Shown here piece after piece: positions 7,393 to 16,183 of a DNA stretch of 33,123 nucleotides. Location: assembly GCA_937876865.1 (NCBI GenBank), contig CALEFF010000065.1:1-33123 (forward strand), in the 5' to 3' direction. Made by a program: the position numbers and the translations under genes. The notes below the pieces were generated by a model. It saw only the letters and a program-made list of their open reading frames with translations. It ran no database searches and was not told where the DNA came from. Positions within the stretch are counted from its first letter, which is position 1. Each line of letters begins with the position of its first letter. Origin of the DNA: an uncultured Bacteroidales bacterium. Lineage in GTDB: Bacteria > Bacteroidota > Bacteroidia > Bacteroidales > P3.

Positions 7393-9921
7393 ATGGAAGA
7401 AAATACTCACAAAATAACCTCTATAAGAGGAATGTTTCAAGATTGGTTCTTGGATTATGCCTCTTATGTAATATTGGAGCGTGCCGTTCCTCACATTAAC
7501 GATGGTTTAAAGCCTGTTCAAAGACGTATTCTCCACTCTATGAAAGAACTTGATGATGGAAGATACAACAAAGTTGCCAATATAGTCGGAAATACTATGA
7601 AATACCACCCGCATGGTGATTCTTCAATTGCGGGAGCCTTAGTTACAATGGGACAAAAGGACCTTTTGATAGATTGTCAAGGTAATTGGGGAAATATTCT
7701 CACAGGAGATGGAGCAGCAGCACCGCGTTATATTGAGGCAAGACTTTCAAAATTTGCTTTGGAAGTTGTGTTTAATCCAAAGACTACAAGTTGGCATCCA
7801 AGTTATGACGGAAGAAATAAAGAACCTGATACATTACCGGTGAAATTTCCTTTGTTGCTTGCACAAGGAGCGGAAGGTATTGCGGTAGGTCTTGCTTGTA
7901 AGATATTGCCTCATAACTTTAATGAATTGATTGATGCTTCTATTGCAATACTTAAAGGAGAGGATTTTGTAATCTATCCAGATTTTCCAACAGGTGGGCT
8001 AATGGATGTGGAAAAATACAATGATGGATTGCAGGGAGGACGTTTGAGAGTAAGGGCAAGAATAAAACAAGTAGATAATAAAACACTTGTTATTACGGAA
8101 GTGCCTTTTACTGTTACGGCTGATTCACTTATTGATTCTATTGTAAAGGCTTGTGATAAAAATCAATTGAAAATCAAAAAGATTGATAATAACACAGCAA
8201 GCGAAGTAGAGATTAGAATTTCTCTTCCTAACGATACTTCACCCGATCAAACAATTGACGCACTTTATGCTTTCACTGATTGCGAGATAAGCTTATCGCC
8301 AAACTCTTGTGTGATAGAAAATGAAAAACCACGCTTTGCATCGGTTTCCGAAATATTGAAAGTATCAACTCAAAACACTCTAAGTCTTCTTAAAAGAGAG
8401 CTTGAAATAGAATTAGGTGAACTAAATGAAAAATGGAATTGGATTTCGTTGGAGAAAATCTTCATAAAAGAGGGCGTTTACAAGAGAATGGAAAAATGTA
8501 AAAGCGATGAGGAGATAGATTCTGAAATAGATAAGGGATTGAAACCTTTTGTTAAGAATCTGCTTCGTCCTGTTACAATAGAGGATATTCATAAATTAAG
8601 AAAGATTCCAATAGATAGAATTTCAAAATACAATAGCGATAAGGCAGATGATACACTTCTTGCGATAGAAGATGATATTAAGGCTGTGCAACACGATTTG
8701 GATAATTTGATTGCTTATGCTATTGCTTATTTTGAAAGAATCAAAAACAAATACGGCAAAGAAAGAGAAAGAAAAACCGAGATTCGTTCTTTTGATTACA
8801 TACAAGAGGCAAATGTTGCGGTGGCAAATGAAAAACTTTATTGTAATTATGCCGAGGGATTTGTTGGATACAAACTCAAAGGTGATACTTATGTTGAGGA
8901 TTGTTCTAATTTAGATGATGTAATTGCGATAAGAAAAGACGGAACCTTTGTTGTAAAGAAAGTTCAAGAGAAAGAATATCTTGGAAAGAATTTAAAATAT
9001 GTTGCGGTATTTAGAAAAAATGATGAAAGAACAATCTACAATATGATTTATCAAGACGGTGCTTTTGGTAAGTTTTATGTAAAGAGATTTAATATTGCAT
9101 CTATTATCCGAGGAAAAGAATATGACTTGACGCAAGGAACAAAGGGTTCAAGAATTGTTTATTTGAGCGTAAATCCTAATGGAGAGGCTGAAAAGGTTAA
9201 TATAAATCTTAAACCTGCTCTTAGAATGAGAACAAATAAAATGGAATATGATTTTGCAACTCTTACAATCAAATCAAGAAACTCCAAAGGTAATACCTTG
9301 TCTTCAAGAATTATTACTTCGGTTACAAAGAAAACAGAAGGCGTTTCTACTCTTAGTGCAAGAAAAATTTGGTTTGATTCCTCAATCAAACGATTAAATG
9401 CCGAAGGAAATGGAACTTATTTAGGTGAATTTAGTAAAGATGATAAGATTCTTTCATTCTATTCAAACGGAACATATAGAATAACGGGTTATGATTTGTC
9501 TTTGCACTTTGATGATGATTTAATCTTTATTGAAAAACTTATTAAAAACAAACCTTTATCAATTTTCTATGCCGAAAAGCAGACAAATTATCTTTATTTA
9601 AAACGTTTTATTCCGGAGGTAAGCAATAAGAAAATAGATGTTTTTGAGGAACAAGAAGGTGCAAAGTTTTTGGCTCTTAGTTATGATTATTTGCCTGTCG
9701 TGAGAATAGGAGAAAACGAATTAGAGGTAGAAAAATTAGATGATATTAAAAAATACAAGGCCAAAGGAAAGAGAATAGAAAAAGATGCAAATATTACGAT
9801 AGAATTTTTAGAGCCGATGGAATATGTTTCAGAACAAGAAGAGGAAATAGAAAAAGAAGAAATTGAAGAAGTAAATATTGAATTGAACGACAAAGACACT
9901 GTGCAAGGTTCTTTGTTTTAA
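7393..9921 (+). CDS. parC: DNA topoisomerase IV subunit A (GyrA/ParC family)
   Basis: This 842-residue type IIA topoisomerase subunit cuts and rejoins DNA. The catalytic Tyr is Y113 in AAAPRYIEARLS, and the region corresponding to the quinolone-resistance determining region reads YHPHGDSS (71-78). The N-terminal breakage-reunion domain runs to about 450 and is followed by a coiled-coil part and a C-terminal beta-pinwheel-like region. The divergence from canonical GyrA and the short length favour the topoisomerase IV-type subunit of Bacteroidota. The C-terminus is strongly acidic (EEEIEKEEIEEVNIELNDKD) and ends in VQGSLF. No partner B subunit gene is in the window. It starts 18 bp after lemA, and a small exported protein follows 14 bp later. 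Confidence 0.9.
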   Translation: MEENTHKITSIRGMFQDWFLDYASYVILERAVPHINDGLKPVQRRILHSMKELDDGRYNKVANIVGNTMKYHPHGDSSIAGALVTMGQKDLLIDCQGNWGNILTGDGAAAPRYIEARLSKFALEVVFNPKTTSWHPSYDGRNKEPDTLPVKFPLLLAQGAEGIAVGLACKILPHNFNELIDASIAILKGEDFVIYPDFPTGGLMDVEKYNDGLQGGRLRVRARIKQVDNKTLVITEVPFTVTADSLIDSIVKACDKNQLKIKKIDNNTASEVEIRISLPNDTSPDQTIDALYAFTDCEISLSPNSCVIENEKPRFASVSEILKVSTQNTLSLLKRELEIELGELNEKWNWISLEKIFIKEGVYKRMEKCKSDEEIDSEIDKGLKPFVKNLLRPVTIEDIHKLRKIPIDRISKYNSDKADDTLLAIEDDIKAVQHDLDNLIAYAIAYFERIKNKYGKERERKTEIRSFDYIQEANVAVANEKLYCNYAEGFVGYKLKGDTYVEDCSNLDDVIAIRKDGTFVVKKVQEKEYLGKNLKYVAVFRKNDERTIYNMIYQDGAFGKFYVKRFNIASIIRGKEYDLTQGTKGSRIVYLSVNPNGEAEKVNINLKPALRMRTNKMEYDFATLTIKSRNSKGNTLSSRIITSVTKKTEGVSTLSARKIWFDSSIKRLNAEGNGTYLGEFSKDDKILSFYSNGTYRITGYDLSLHFDDDLIFIEKLIKNKPLSIFYAEKQTNYLYLKRFIPEVSNKKIDVFEEQEGAKFLALSYDYLPVVRIGENELEVEKLDDIKKYKAKGKRIEKDANITIEFLEPMEYVSEQEEEIEKEEIEEVNIELNDKDTVQGSLF

Positions 9922-9935
9922 TAAAATAAATAGAT

Positions 9936-10760
9936 ATGAAAAGAATATTAACGGTTTTAGTAATTATTACTACTTTTCTTACAACAAATTTGCAAGGACA
10001 AGAAATAGTAAGAAAATTTTTAAAGAATCAAGAAACTACACATAAGAATGAACTTATCTATGTAACTTTTAGTAATGATATTACTTTGGTAAATGATAAT
10101 ATCAATCAAATGTTTGGTTTTGATGCCTTAGATGAACAAACTCAAAACGAGCTAAGAAAAAAATATACTAAAATTATAGATAAGGTAAATCAAGAAGAGA
10201 TTTTGAAAATCTTTAACAAATGTTTGGTAAAAGAATTAAGACGTTATGGCTTTACGGTCTATCAACAAGAGTATAAGGTTAATAAAATCAAAGGAAGATT
10301 CAATACTTTAAATGTTTCGCAAATAGAGATTGAAGAGTTTACTAAAATTGATAGTATAACAGGAAAATATTACACAGATAGTACAACTTATCAAAAAAGT
10401 CTTACGGGTTTGAGAATGAATGTTTGGTTAGAATATAATTTTGCAGACACAACAAGTAGAAAATTATTGTTTATAAGTCATGAAATTACAGATGAGTTTA
10501 CAGGGTTTACAGAAGATGTTGAGGGAAAGAAGTATGCGGATTATGACCTAACGCTTCTTAATCCTAATGATGCGTATCAATTATCGGATAAAACATCTCG
10601 TATGACTGCAAGGTATATGTATAATTTCTTAATGAATAAATACGTAAAAGAAAAGACAAAAGGAACTCATAAATACTTCTATTCAATAGGTGAGGACAAT
10701 AAAATAAAATACTCTTTGTATAATACGGATTATTTTGAAGAACTGCCAATAGAAGAATAG
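9936..10760 (+). CDS. Exported protein of unknown function
   Basis: I do not recognise this 274-residue protein. It starts with a good signal peptide (MKRILTVLVIITTFLTTNLQG, cut near 21) and has no lipobox, so it is probably periplasmic. The mature part is charged, rich in Thr, Lys and Asp, and mixed alpha/beta in appearance, without repeats or membrane segments. It follows parC by 14 bp and is probably co-transcribed with it. Its stop codon (10758-10760) directly abuts the stop codon of the opposing RNase H gene. Confidence 0.75.
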   Translation: MKRILTVLVIITTFLTTNLQGQEIVRKFLKNQETTHKNELIYVTFSNDITLVNDNINQMFGFDALDEQTQNELRKKYTKIIDKVNQEEILKIFNKCLVKELRRYGFTVYQQEYKVNKIKGRFNTLNVSQIEIEEFTKIDSITGKYYTDSTTYQKSLTGLRMNVWLEYNFADTTSRKLLFISHEITDEFTGFTEDVEGKKYADYDLTLLNPNDAYQLSDKTSRMTARYMYNFLMNKYVKEKTKGTHKYFYSIGEDNKIKYSLYNTDYFEELPIEE

Positions 10761-11390
10761 TTACTTTCTTCCAAAATCAGCAGGAATTTCTCCCCACGAT
10801 TCGGTATCCCATTTAAGGATTTCAGTAGAATAAGAATTATTTTCTAACCATTGTTCCGCTCGATGAATGTAATCAAATAAGTCTTTGTTGCTTTCATCGG
10901 GCGTTAATTTTGTTTTACATTTCTTTTGTTTTACCCAATTGATTGCAATTTTGCTATCGGTGTAAAGAGGGTGAGAAAGATTGTGTTTTTTTAAATAAGA
11001 AAGTCCGTGAACTATACCAAGAAATTCTCCAATGTTATTAGTTCCACGTTGATGTTTATAATAAAAAAGCGTATCTCCATTTTTTGTGTAAACACCTCTG
11101 TATTCCATCACTCCGGGATTGCCACTGCATGCTGCATCTGTTGAAATGCTTTCGTAAATAGGAAGATTGGCAGTTAGGAGTGTTTGTAAAACAGGTTTTG
11201 TTTTTTTGTTTTTTGAAATAAACTTATCAGGATTATCATTAAATGCCTTTTGTGCTTGTTCTAAATTTTCAAAAGATTTGTATGTTGCTTTTTCAAAACC
11301 TTTAACACTATCTTCGCAGTCTTTCCAAGAGTCAAAAACTCCGGTTTTTCTTCCATTCCAAACTACATAATATTTGCTTTTCTTTGCCAT
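10761..11390 (-). CDS. rnhA: Ribonuclease H with N-terminal viroplasmin domain
   Basis: The enzyme degrades the RNA strand of RNA:DNA hybrids. Residues 5-55 form a viroplasmin (caulimovirus-type) domain, YYVVWNGRKTGVFDSWKDCE, which binds hybrids in this RNase H class. The RNase H domain follows at about 80-209. The acidic catalytic set is visible: D85 in STDAACSGNPG, E122 in NIGEFLGI, D145 in YTDSKIAINW and D205 in EIPADFG. Length 209 is typical of the Bacteroidota form. The gene lies 3 bp beyond the stop of nothing else on its own strand: the upstream neighbour is the large CHU_C gene, whose transcription runs the same way and starts far upstream (15323), with RNase H beginning 4 bp before the CHU_C stop region. 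Order on the minus strand is CHU_C protein then RNase H, so they may be co-transcribed. Confidence 0.93.
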   Translation of the reverse strand: MAKKSKYYVVWNGRKTGVFDSWKDCEDSVKGFEKATYKSFENLEQAQKAFNDNPDKFISKNKKTKPVLQTLLTANLPIYESISTDAACSGNPGVMEYRGVYTKNGDTLFYYKHQRGTNNIGEFLGIVHGLSYLKKHNLSHPLYTDSKIAINWVKQKKCKTKLTPDESNKDLFDYIHRAEQWLENNSYSTEILKWDTESWGEIPADFGRK

Positions 11391-11393
11391 TTC

Positions 11394-14300
11394 TTACCTT
11401 ATTAAAGTAATGTCTCCTCCTTCAACAAATTTTTTGCCACCTGCACAATTTACACTCAATCTATAAAAATAAACCGCTGCATCACAGAGCTTTCCATTAA
11501 AAGTTCCGTCCCAACCATCAGATAATTTATCGGTAAAGAATACGCTTTCTCCCCAACGATCAAAGATTTCAAACTCAAAACTCTCAATCCATTCCCCTTT
11601 AACAAAGACAATATCGTTTTTTCCATCGTTATTAGGTGTGAATACATTAGGAACATAAATATTTGGACGTTCACACTCCACTACATCAACCTCTATCCAA
11701 ATGCTATCTTTAACATTGCAACCGTGATTATCACTTACCGTTACAAAATAATAACCCGATTCATATACGGTGGCGTTTGTTATATGTGAAAAAGGATTTG
11801 AAAGATTTTCATCAGGAGTCCAATGATATAACATGCCATCAATGTAATTTGTACTAAGAATTATTTGCTCTCCGTCAAAGACTCTTGTATGGCTTGCTTG
11901 AATTTGAATATCGCTAAGGCTATTTACAAAAGAAATTTCAACCGAATCCTTTGCGGTACATTGATTTGCATCGGTTATGTCTACATAATATTTTCCGCAA
12001 CATAAATCCTCTATTGAAAAACTTGTTTCTCCGTTTGACCAAGTGTAAAAATAAGGAACTAAACCACCATTTGCTTGTACACTTGCTATGGCTCCGCAAC
12101 CTTGCTCGCAATTATTATCGGTTTTTGTGGTAGTTGTAGTAATATTGTATTTGCTTTCAATAATTATAGTGTCGCTTACTTGACATCCTTGTGCATCTTG
12201 TATAGAGAAAATATATTCTCCATCACATAAATTCTCTAAATCAAAACCACTAAGGGTAGAATCGTTCCATAAAATACTGTAAGGCTCCACTCCATTTTGA
12301 GCAGAAATATGTATTTGACCATTACAACTGTTTCCACAAATATTTGTATCAACCGAAAGACTGACATTTAATTGCGAAATGCTGTTTATCGTAAAGGTTT
12401 CTTCCACTTGACATCCATAAACATCTTCTATAATAACCGAATAATCGCCTACGGATAGGTTTCCAATGGAATCTACTGAGTTTTGACCATTGCTCCAAGA
12501 GTAAGAAACGATTAAACTATCCCATTGACTATTTATTAAAGCGTATCCGTCATTTTCTTGTGGACATGAAACGTCTTGAAACGTTAAATCAATGTTGTTT
12601 ATTGGACTTACTTCAATTTGTTGCAACAAAGTATCGCTACATTGAGGTGTTGTGATAACTAAACGATAAGTCTTATTGCCCGAAACAATTGCGTATGGAT
12701 TTGGAGAGGTCGGATTGGTCAATCCCTCGCTTGGAATCCAAGAATAACTTACACTATCTTGCGAATAGGTTTGTATTCCAATCTGTAATAAATCTCCATT
12801 GCAGGCTTGTAGGGTTGGAAGTGTGTCTGTGTGAGAATCAAGTAAGATAATTTGTTTTGTAATGGTGTCTGCTGCAATACAACCATAGTTTTTATAGGCT
12901 ATTAGTTTAACCTCATATGTTCCTGCTTGATTATAACAATGTGAAGGAGAGGGTAGAGAAGATAGAGTGCCGTCTCCAAAATCCCAAAGAAAACTATCGC
13001 CACGTCCAATGTTGATAAAGTTTACTGTATCTGGAAAACAAATATAGTCGGGAGTAATAAAATCTGCTACTGCAAAGTCATCGTGAATTTGAAACTTATA
13101 TGCCGCCATATTACAATTGCTTGCTCGATTGGAATCGCTCCAAGCATTTGGAGTAATAGGGAAATTTTGACTTCCATTACAAGAGGCACAAACCACTTGA
13201 TAGAGATTACTATATTTATCGTATCGAGAAGTGCCTCCATCAACGTGGTCATTGCCGTATGTTGCAGAATTGTTTAACTCTCCAAAGAAAGTAGCGTATT
13301 CTAAAATTGAAGCATCGTGAGAAAGCGACATAATATAGAAATCTGTTCCGTCAGTAACGGATTGATAAGCATCATTTGTTGTTTGCATATTCATTGTTCC
13401 AAAAACTTGAAGATTGCTTGGAGCAACATATTTAAAGATTCGTCCCCAACCTGCTGCATATATTCTTCCGCAAACATCGACTGCAAAACTTGTAGGAGAA
13501 ATATTTATTTGATTATCACCCGTTCCAAAAACCGTACTCCATACAAGAGAAGTTAAATCGGGTTCAAATTTTGCTAAAAACTGACCGCTGTTTGGTATAT
13601 TGTACGATGCGTTATATACTAAGTCGCTTCCTTCAGCCTTTGTTTGACCAAAAATGTGAGGATAACCGTTTCTATCACACCTTACAAAATAAGATAAATC
13701 AAATCTATTGGAACCAAAAAATGTAGAGGCAAGTAAGTTATTTCCATTATAGGAAACTAAGGCTAAAAAACCATCAGGAGAACCTGTTTCAAAGATAGTG
13801 TCGAAAGCATTATTGGTTGTTGGAAAATCTTCGGAGATTGTTCCACCTGTTACATAGAGATTATAAGATGTATCAACGTCTATGGAAAATACAGCATCAT
13901 CTCCACTTCCTCCAATAAAAGAAGAGAAAATCATTGTGCGTAAAGCGTAATCTAATTTAAAGACAACTCCTTCTTGATTGCCACTAAAAGTCGTTTGAAA
14001 AGCGTTTTGAGTTACGGGAAAGTCAGAAGAAAAAGTAGTAGTGCCTACATAGATATTATTTTGGTCATCTGTAATCAATTCTCCTCTTGCTCCATCGCCG
14101 TAATTTGCATAAAGAGAATCGTTTCCAAAATAAGCAATATATTGATTTGCATTATAAATTTCTCGATAGTTCAATCCATCGTTATTTGTTCCTCCTACGT
14201 AAGTTGATGCCAATAAAGCAGTGCCGTCATCGGAAAAACGGCTAACGTAAATATCTACTCCAAAAGGAAAACTCACTGTTCCATCGTATGTAATTGTAGA

Positions 14301-15323
14301 ACCGGTAGAAAAACTCTCTGAAAAAGCGTATGGAGTTGTAGGAAAATTATAACTACCTGTTGTTCCCATTACCACTAATTCATCATATTGATTAACAATC
14401 ATACTATGTGGCATTTCGCTTTGGTCGCCTCCGTAGTATGTAGAAAAGAGTAATTGACTTCCGTCTTGCGAAAATTTACTAATAGCACAATCCCAACCTG
14501 CTGCGTATGTATCTACAAACGCTCCAAGTGTTGTTGGGTAACCTATATTATCAACAATACTTCCTGAATAAAGGTTTCCATAAGAATCAAAAGTAGAGGT
14601 AAATCCCCAATTGTCTGCCGTACTTCCCGAATAAGTTGAAAAAATTAGTGCAGGGTCAATAATCAAAGGCAAAGTCTTGTCATAGTCTCCAATTATATAA
14701 GAAACATTACTATCTTTTAAAGAAAACTCTACTTGAACGGGTGTTTCCTTTCCGTTAATGATTTGATAAGCGTATGGTTTTTCCTCAATTATTTCTCCTA
14801 AACAAGTCTTTAAAATCAATTCATCTTTTTTTAATTTGATATCATAAAGACCTTTATATTCCAAAACAATATCATCAACACTTCCATTAGGATTTACAAT
14901 AAATTCGTGTTTGACTTGTTCATTCTTTGAATAAACTTTCCAATCTATATTATTGAAAATATTTTGATAAACAACCTCTTGATACGCTTTTACCTTGTAT
15001 GCCCATTTTTCTTTTTCCTTTCCAACGAAATAATTAGAGTAAGAGGGTAGAGGATTTGGCGTTTTTATAGTGGGAGTTAATGAATTTTTTACTTCAATTT
15101 TAAAGGCGTGAGCAGAATTAGTCTTTTTTTCTTGATGTTTCTCTACATCGTTTAAATGAAACACTAATCCGTCATTCTCAACGAATAAAGCACCTTTTTG
15201 CAATCGTGCTTTAAAGAGAATATTCCCTTCCCATTGTCCCTTATTTTGTTCAAAACGCAAAGTTTGACAAAAACCCTCTATTGCAAAACAAAATAATAAA
15301 AAAAAGATTAAAAGTCTCTTCAT
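11394..15323 (-). CDS. Large secreted SBBP/PKD protein with CHU_C-type T9SS tail
   Basis: About 1309 residues. A signal peptide (MKRLLIFFLLFCFAIEGFCQ) leads into an N-terminal domain (to about 240) of the kind found before SBBP repeats in Bacteroidota adhesins. Residues about 240-760 hold repeated propeller blades with the pattern FSTYxGG...D...DSxGNLY..G (SBBP). A PKD domain follows with FLWDFGDGT near 785, then SprB-like repeats (about 920-1130, each with SWSNG or ILWND and GDYSV/GEYIF cores). The last 90 residues are a CHU_C domain: VPNVFTPNNDGKND, FDRWGESVF, DGWDGTFNG, ending DITLIR. This tail marks type B cargo of the type IX secretion system, so the protein should be surface-exposed or released. 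The start was placed at 15323, five codons inside the longest frame, because the signal peptide begins there; the promoter element is only 4 bp upstream. Confidence 0.9.
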   Translation of the reverse strand: MKRLLIFFLLFCFAIEGFCQTLRFEQNKGQWEGNILFKARLQKGALFVENDGLVFHLNDVEKHQEKKTNSAHAFKIEVKNSLTPTIKTPNPLPSYSNYFVGKEKEKWAYKVKAYQEVVYQNIFNNIDWKVYSKNEQVKHEFIVNPNGSVDDIVLEYKGLYDIKLKKDELILKTCLGEIIEEKPYAYQIINGKETPVQVEFSLKDSNVSYIIGDYDKTLPLIIDPALIFSTYSGSTADNWGFTSTFDSYGNLYSGSIVDNIGYPTTLGAFVDTYAAGWDCAISKFSQDGSQLLFSTYYGGDQSEMPHSMIVNQYDELVVMGTTGSYNFPTTPYAFSESFSTGSTITYDGTVSFPFGVDIYVSRFSDDGTALLASTYVGGTNNDGLNYREIYNANQYIAYFGNDSLYANYGDGARGELITDDQNNIYVGTTTFSSDFPVTQNAFQTTFSGNQEGVVFKLDYALRTMIFSSFIGGSGDDAVFSIDVDTSYNLYVTGGTISEDFPTTNNAFDTIFETGSPDGFLALVSYNGNNLLASTFFGSNRFDLSYFVRCDRNGYPHIFGQTKAEGSDLVYNASYNIPNSGQFLAKFEPDLTSLVWSTVFGTGDNQINISPTSFAVDVCGRIYAAGWGRIFKYVAPSNLQVFGTMNMQTTNDAYQSVTDGTDFYIMSLSHDASILEYATFFGELNNSATYGNDHVDGGTSRYDKYSNLYQVVCASCNGSQNFPITPNAWSDSNRASNCNMAAYKFQIHDDFAVADFITPDYICFPDTVNFINIGRGDSFLWDFGDGTLSSLPSPSHCYNQAGTYEVKLIAYKNYGCIAADTITKQIILLDSHTDTLPTLQACNGDLLQIGIQTYSQDSVSYSWIPSEGLTNPTSPNPYAIVSGNKTYRLVITTPQCSDTLLQQIEVSPINNIDLTFQDVSCPQENDGYALINSQWDSLIVSYSWSNGQNSVDSIGNLSVGDYSVIIEDVYGCQVEETFTINSISQLNVSLSVDTNICGNSCNGQIHISAQNGVEPYSILWNDSTLSGFDLENLCDGEYIFSIQDAQGCQVSDTIIIESKYNITTTTTKTDNNCEQGCGAIASVQANGGLVPYFYTWSNGETSFSIEDLCCGKYYVDITDANQCTAKDSVEISFVNSLSDIQIQASHTRVFDGEQIILSTNYIDGMLYHWTPDENLSNPFSHITNATVYESGYYFVTVSDNHGCNVKDSIWIEVDVVECERPNIYVPNVFTPNNDGKNDIVFVKGEWIESFEFEIFDRWGESVFFTDKLSDGWDGTFNGKLCDAAVYFYRLSVNCAGGKKFVEGGDITLIR

Positions 15324-15327
15324 ACTA

Positions 15328-15335
15328 CAAAAGTA
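15328..15335 (-). promoter_or_regulatory. -7 element abutting the CHU_C start codon
   Basis: TACTTTTG on the minus strand (plus 15328-15335) matches TAnnTTTG. Only 4 bp separate it from the ATG at 15323-15321, so the transcript would begin at or next to the start codon. No TTTG stands at the usual -33 distance. Confidence 0.5.
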
Positions 15336-15366
15336 CAAAAAAAAATGAAAGTAAAGAAAAAAATAT

Positions 15367-15374
15367 TATCTTTG
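15367..15374 (+). promoter_or_regulatory. -7 element of the small beta-barrel gene
   Basis: TATCTTTG at 15367-15374 fits TAnnTTTG and lies 24 bp before the ATG at 15399. It is divergent from the CHU_C element 31 bp away. Confidence 0.5.
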
Positions 15375-15398
15375 CAGAAACAAAAGTATAATAACATT

Positions 15399-15935
15399 AT
15401 GAAGAAGATAGTTTTTTTAGCATTATTTGGCTTAATGTCGTTTTTATCGTATGCACAACTCGATGCGTTTCGTACAGGTGTTATTTTAGGATTTTCTCCC
15501 AATAAATCAATTTTAGAAACAGCTCCTTTGAATGCAGGAATAATGGCAGAATTTGTTTTACCCGTAGTTGGAGTAGGAGCAGAGGTGGATTTGCTTTACG
15601 AAAACAAAGCATTTCAAACTCAAAACGGTAGTTTTACAGAACGTTTCTCTAATTTTAAATTACCAATCTATGCAAAATGGAGAATAGGTGTTCCAATGTT
15701 TAAAGGATTTCTTGGAGCAGGTGCAACTTATTCGCTTTCGTGGAAAGATTTGCGTGATTATGGAATTTCTCTTAGGACTTTTGACACTTGGAGTTTTTCT
15801 GCAATGGCAGGAGTAGAAGTTTTTAATAAATTACAAATTCGTATAAATTACGATTACCAATTTTTAAACTCTCAATTAAAGAATGTTTTTAAAGGAAATT
15901 CAGCCTTTACAATAGGTATAGGTTATTGGTTTTAA
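15399..15935 (+). CDS. Small outer-membrane beta-barrel protein
   Basis: A 178-residue product with a signal peptide (MKKIVFLALFGLMSFLSYAQ) and a compact eight-strand-like beta-barrel pattern: VILGFSPNKS, AGIMAEFVLPVVGVGAEVDLLYENK, KLPIYAKWRIG, GFLGAGATYSLSWK, FSAMAGVEVF, IRINYDYQF and a terminal FTIGIGYWF strand ending in Phe. This resembles PorT/OmpX-type outer-membrane proteins of Bacteroidota. The start was set 54 bp inside the longest frame because the signal peptide and the -7 element at 15367 both require it. It is divergent from the CHU_C cargo gene, with both promoters in 75 bp. A functional link to secretion is possible but unproven. Confidence 0.8.
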   Translation: MKKIVFLALFGLMSFLSYAQLDAFRTGVILGFSPNKSILETAPLNAGIMAEFVLPVVGVGAEVDLLYENKAFQTQNGSFTERFSNFKLPIYAKWRIGVPMFKGFLGAGATYSLSWKDLRDYGISLRTFDTWSFSAMAGVEVFNKLQIRINYDYQFLNSQLKNVFKGNSAFTIGIGYWF

Positions 15936-15977
15936 CGTAGAATAAAGATTTACTTATTTTTTTATATTTTCAATTTG

Positions 15978-16010
15978 GGCTGTGAGGATTTCCTTGCAGC
16001 CTTTCTTTGT
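15978..16010 (+). terminator. Terminator after the beta-barrel gene
   Basis: GGCTGTGAGG (15978-15987) and CCTTGCAGCC (15992-16001) pair at 8 of 10 positions around a 4-base loop, followed by a T-rich run. It lies 43 bp after the stop codon. Confidence 0.6.
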
Positions 16011-16024
16011 TTTAAGAAAATAAT

Positions 16025-16072
16025 TCTTTGAATTAAAAAATTATTTCTTTGAATTAAAAAATTATTTCTTTG
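16025..16072. repeat. 21-bp tandem repeat, intergenic
   Basis: TCTTTG recurs at 16025, 16046 and 16067. The first two copies extend to an identical 21-bp unit, TCTTTGAATTAAAAAATTAT plus T; the third is partial. A reverse-complement piece (TCAAAGAAATAATTT) appears at 29643-29657. The repeat is between the terminator at 15978 and the promoter at 16128. Confidence 0.75.
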
Positions 16073-16127
16073 AAAAAATAGTCTTGCACCTTGGAAGTAA
16101 AAAAAATCAAACGATGTTTCACATTAT

Positions 16128-16158
16128 TTTGTCGTTACTAAAAAAATAAATACTTTTG
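16128..16158 (+). promoter_or_regulatory. Promoter of the PEGA-WD40 gene
   Basis: TTTG (16128-16131) and TACTTTTG (16151-16158) are separated by 19 bp, an excellent match to the Bacteroidota -33/-7 arrangement. The ATG is 25 bp downstream. Confidence 0.7.
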
Positions 16159-16183
16159 CATATAGAAATAAAACTAAGAGAAA

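Noticed and set aside
10564..10749. Minus-strand frame opposite the exported protein gene
   Set aside because: It lacks a start context and lies entirely within a well-formed gene on the other strand.
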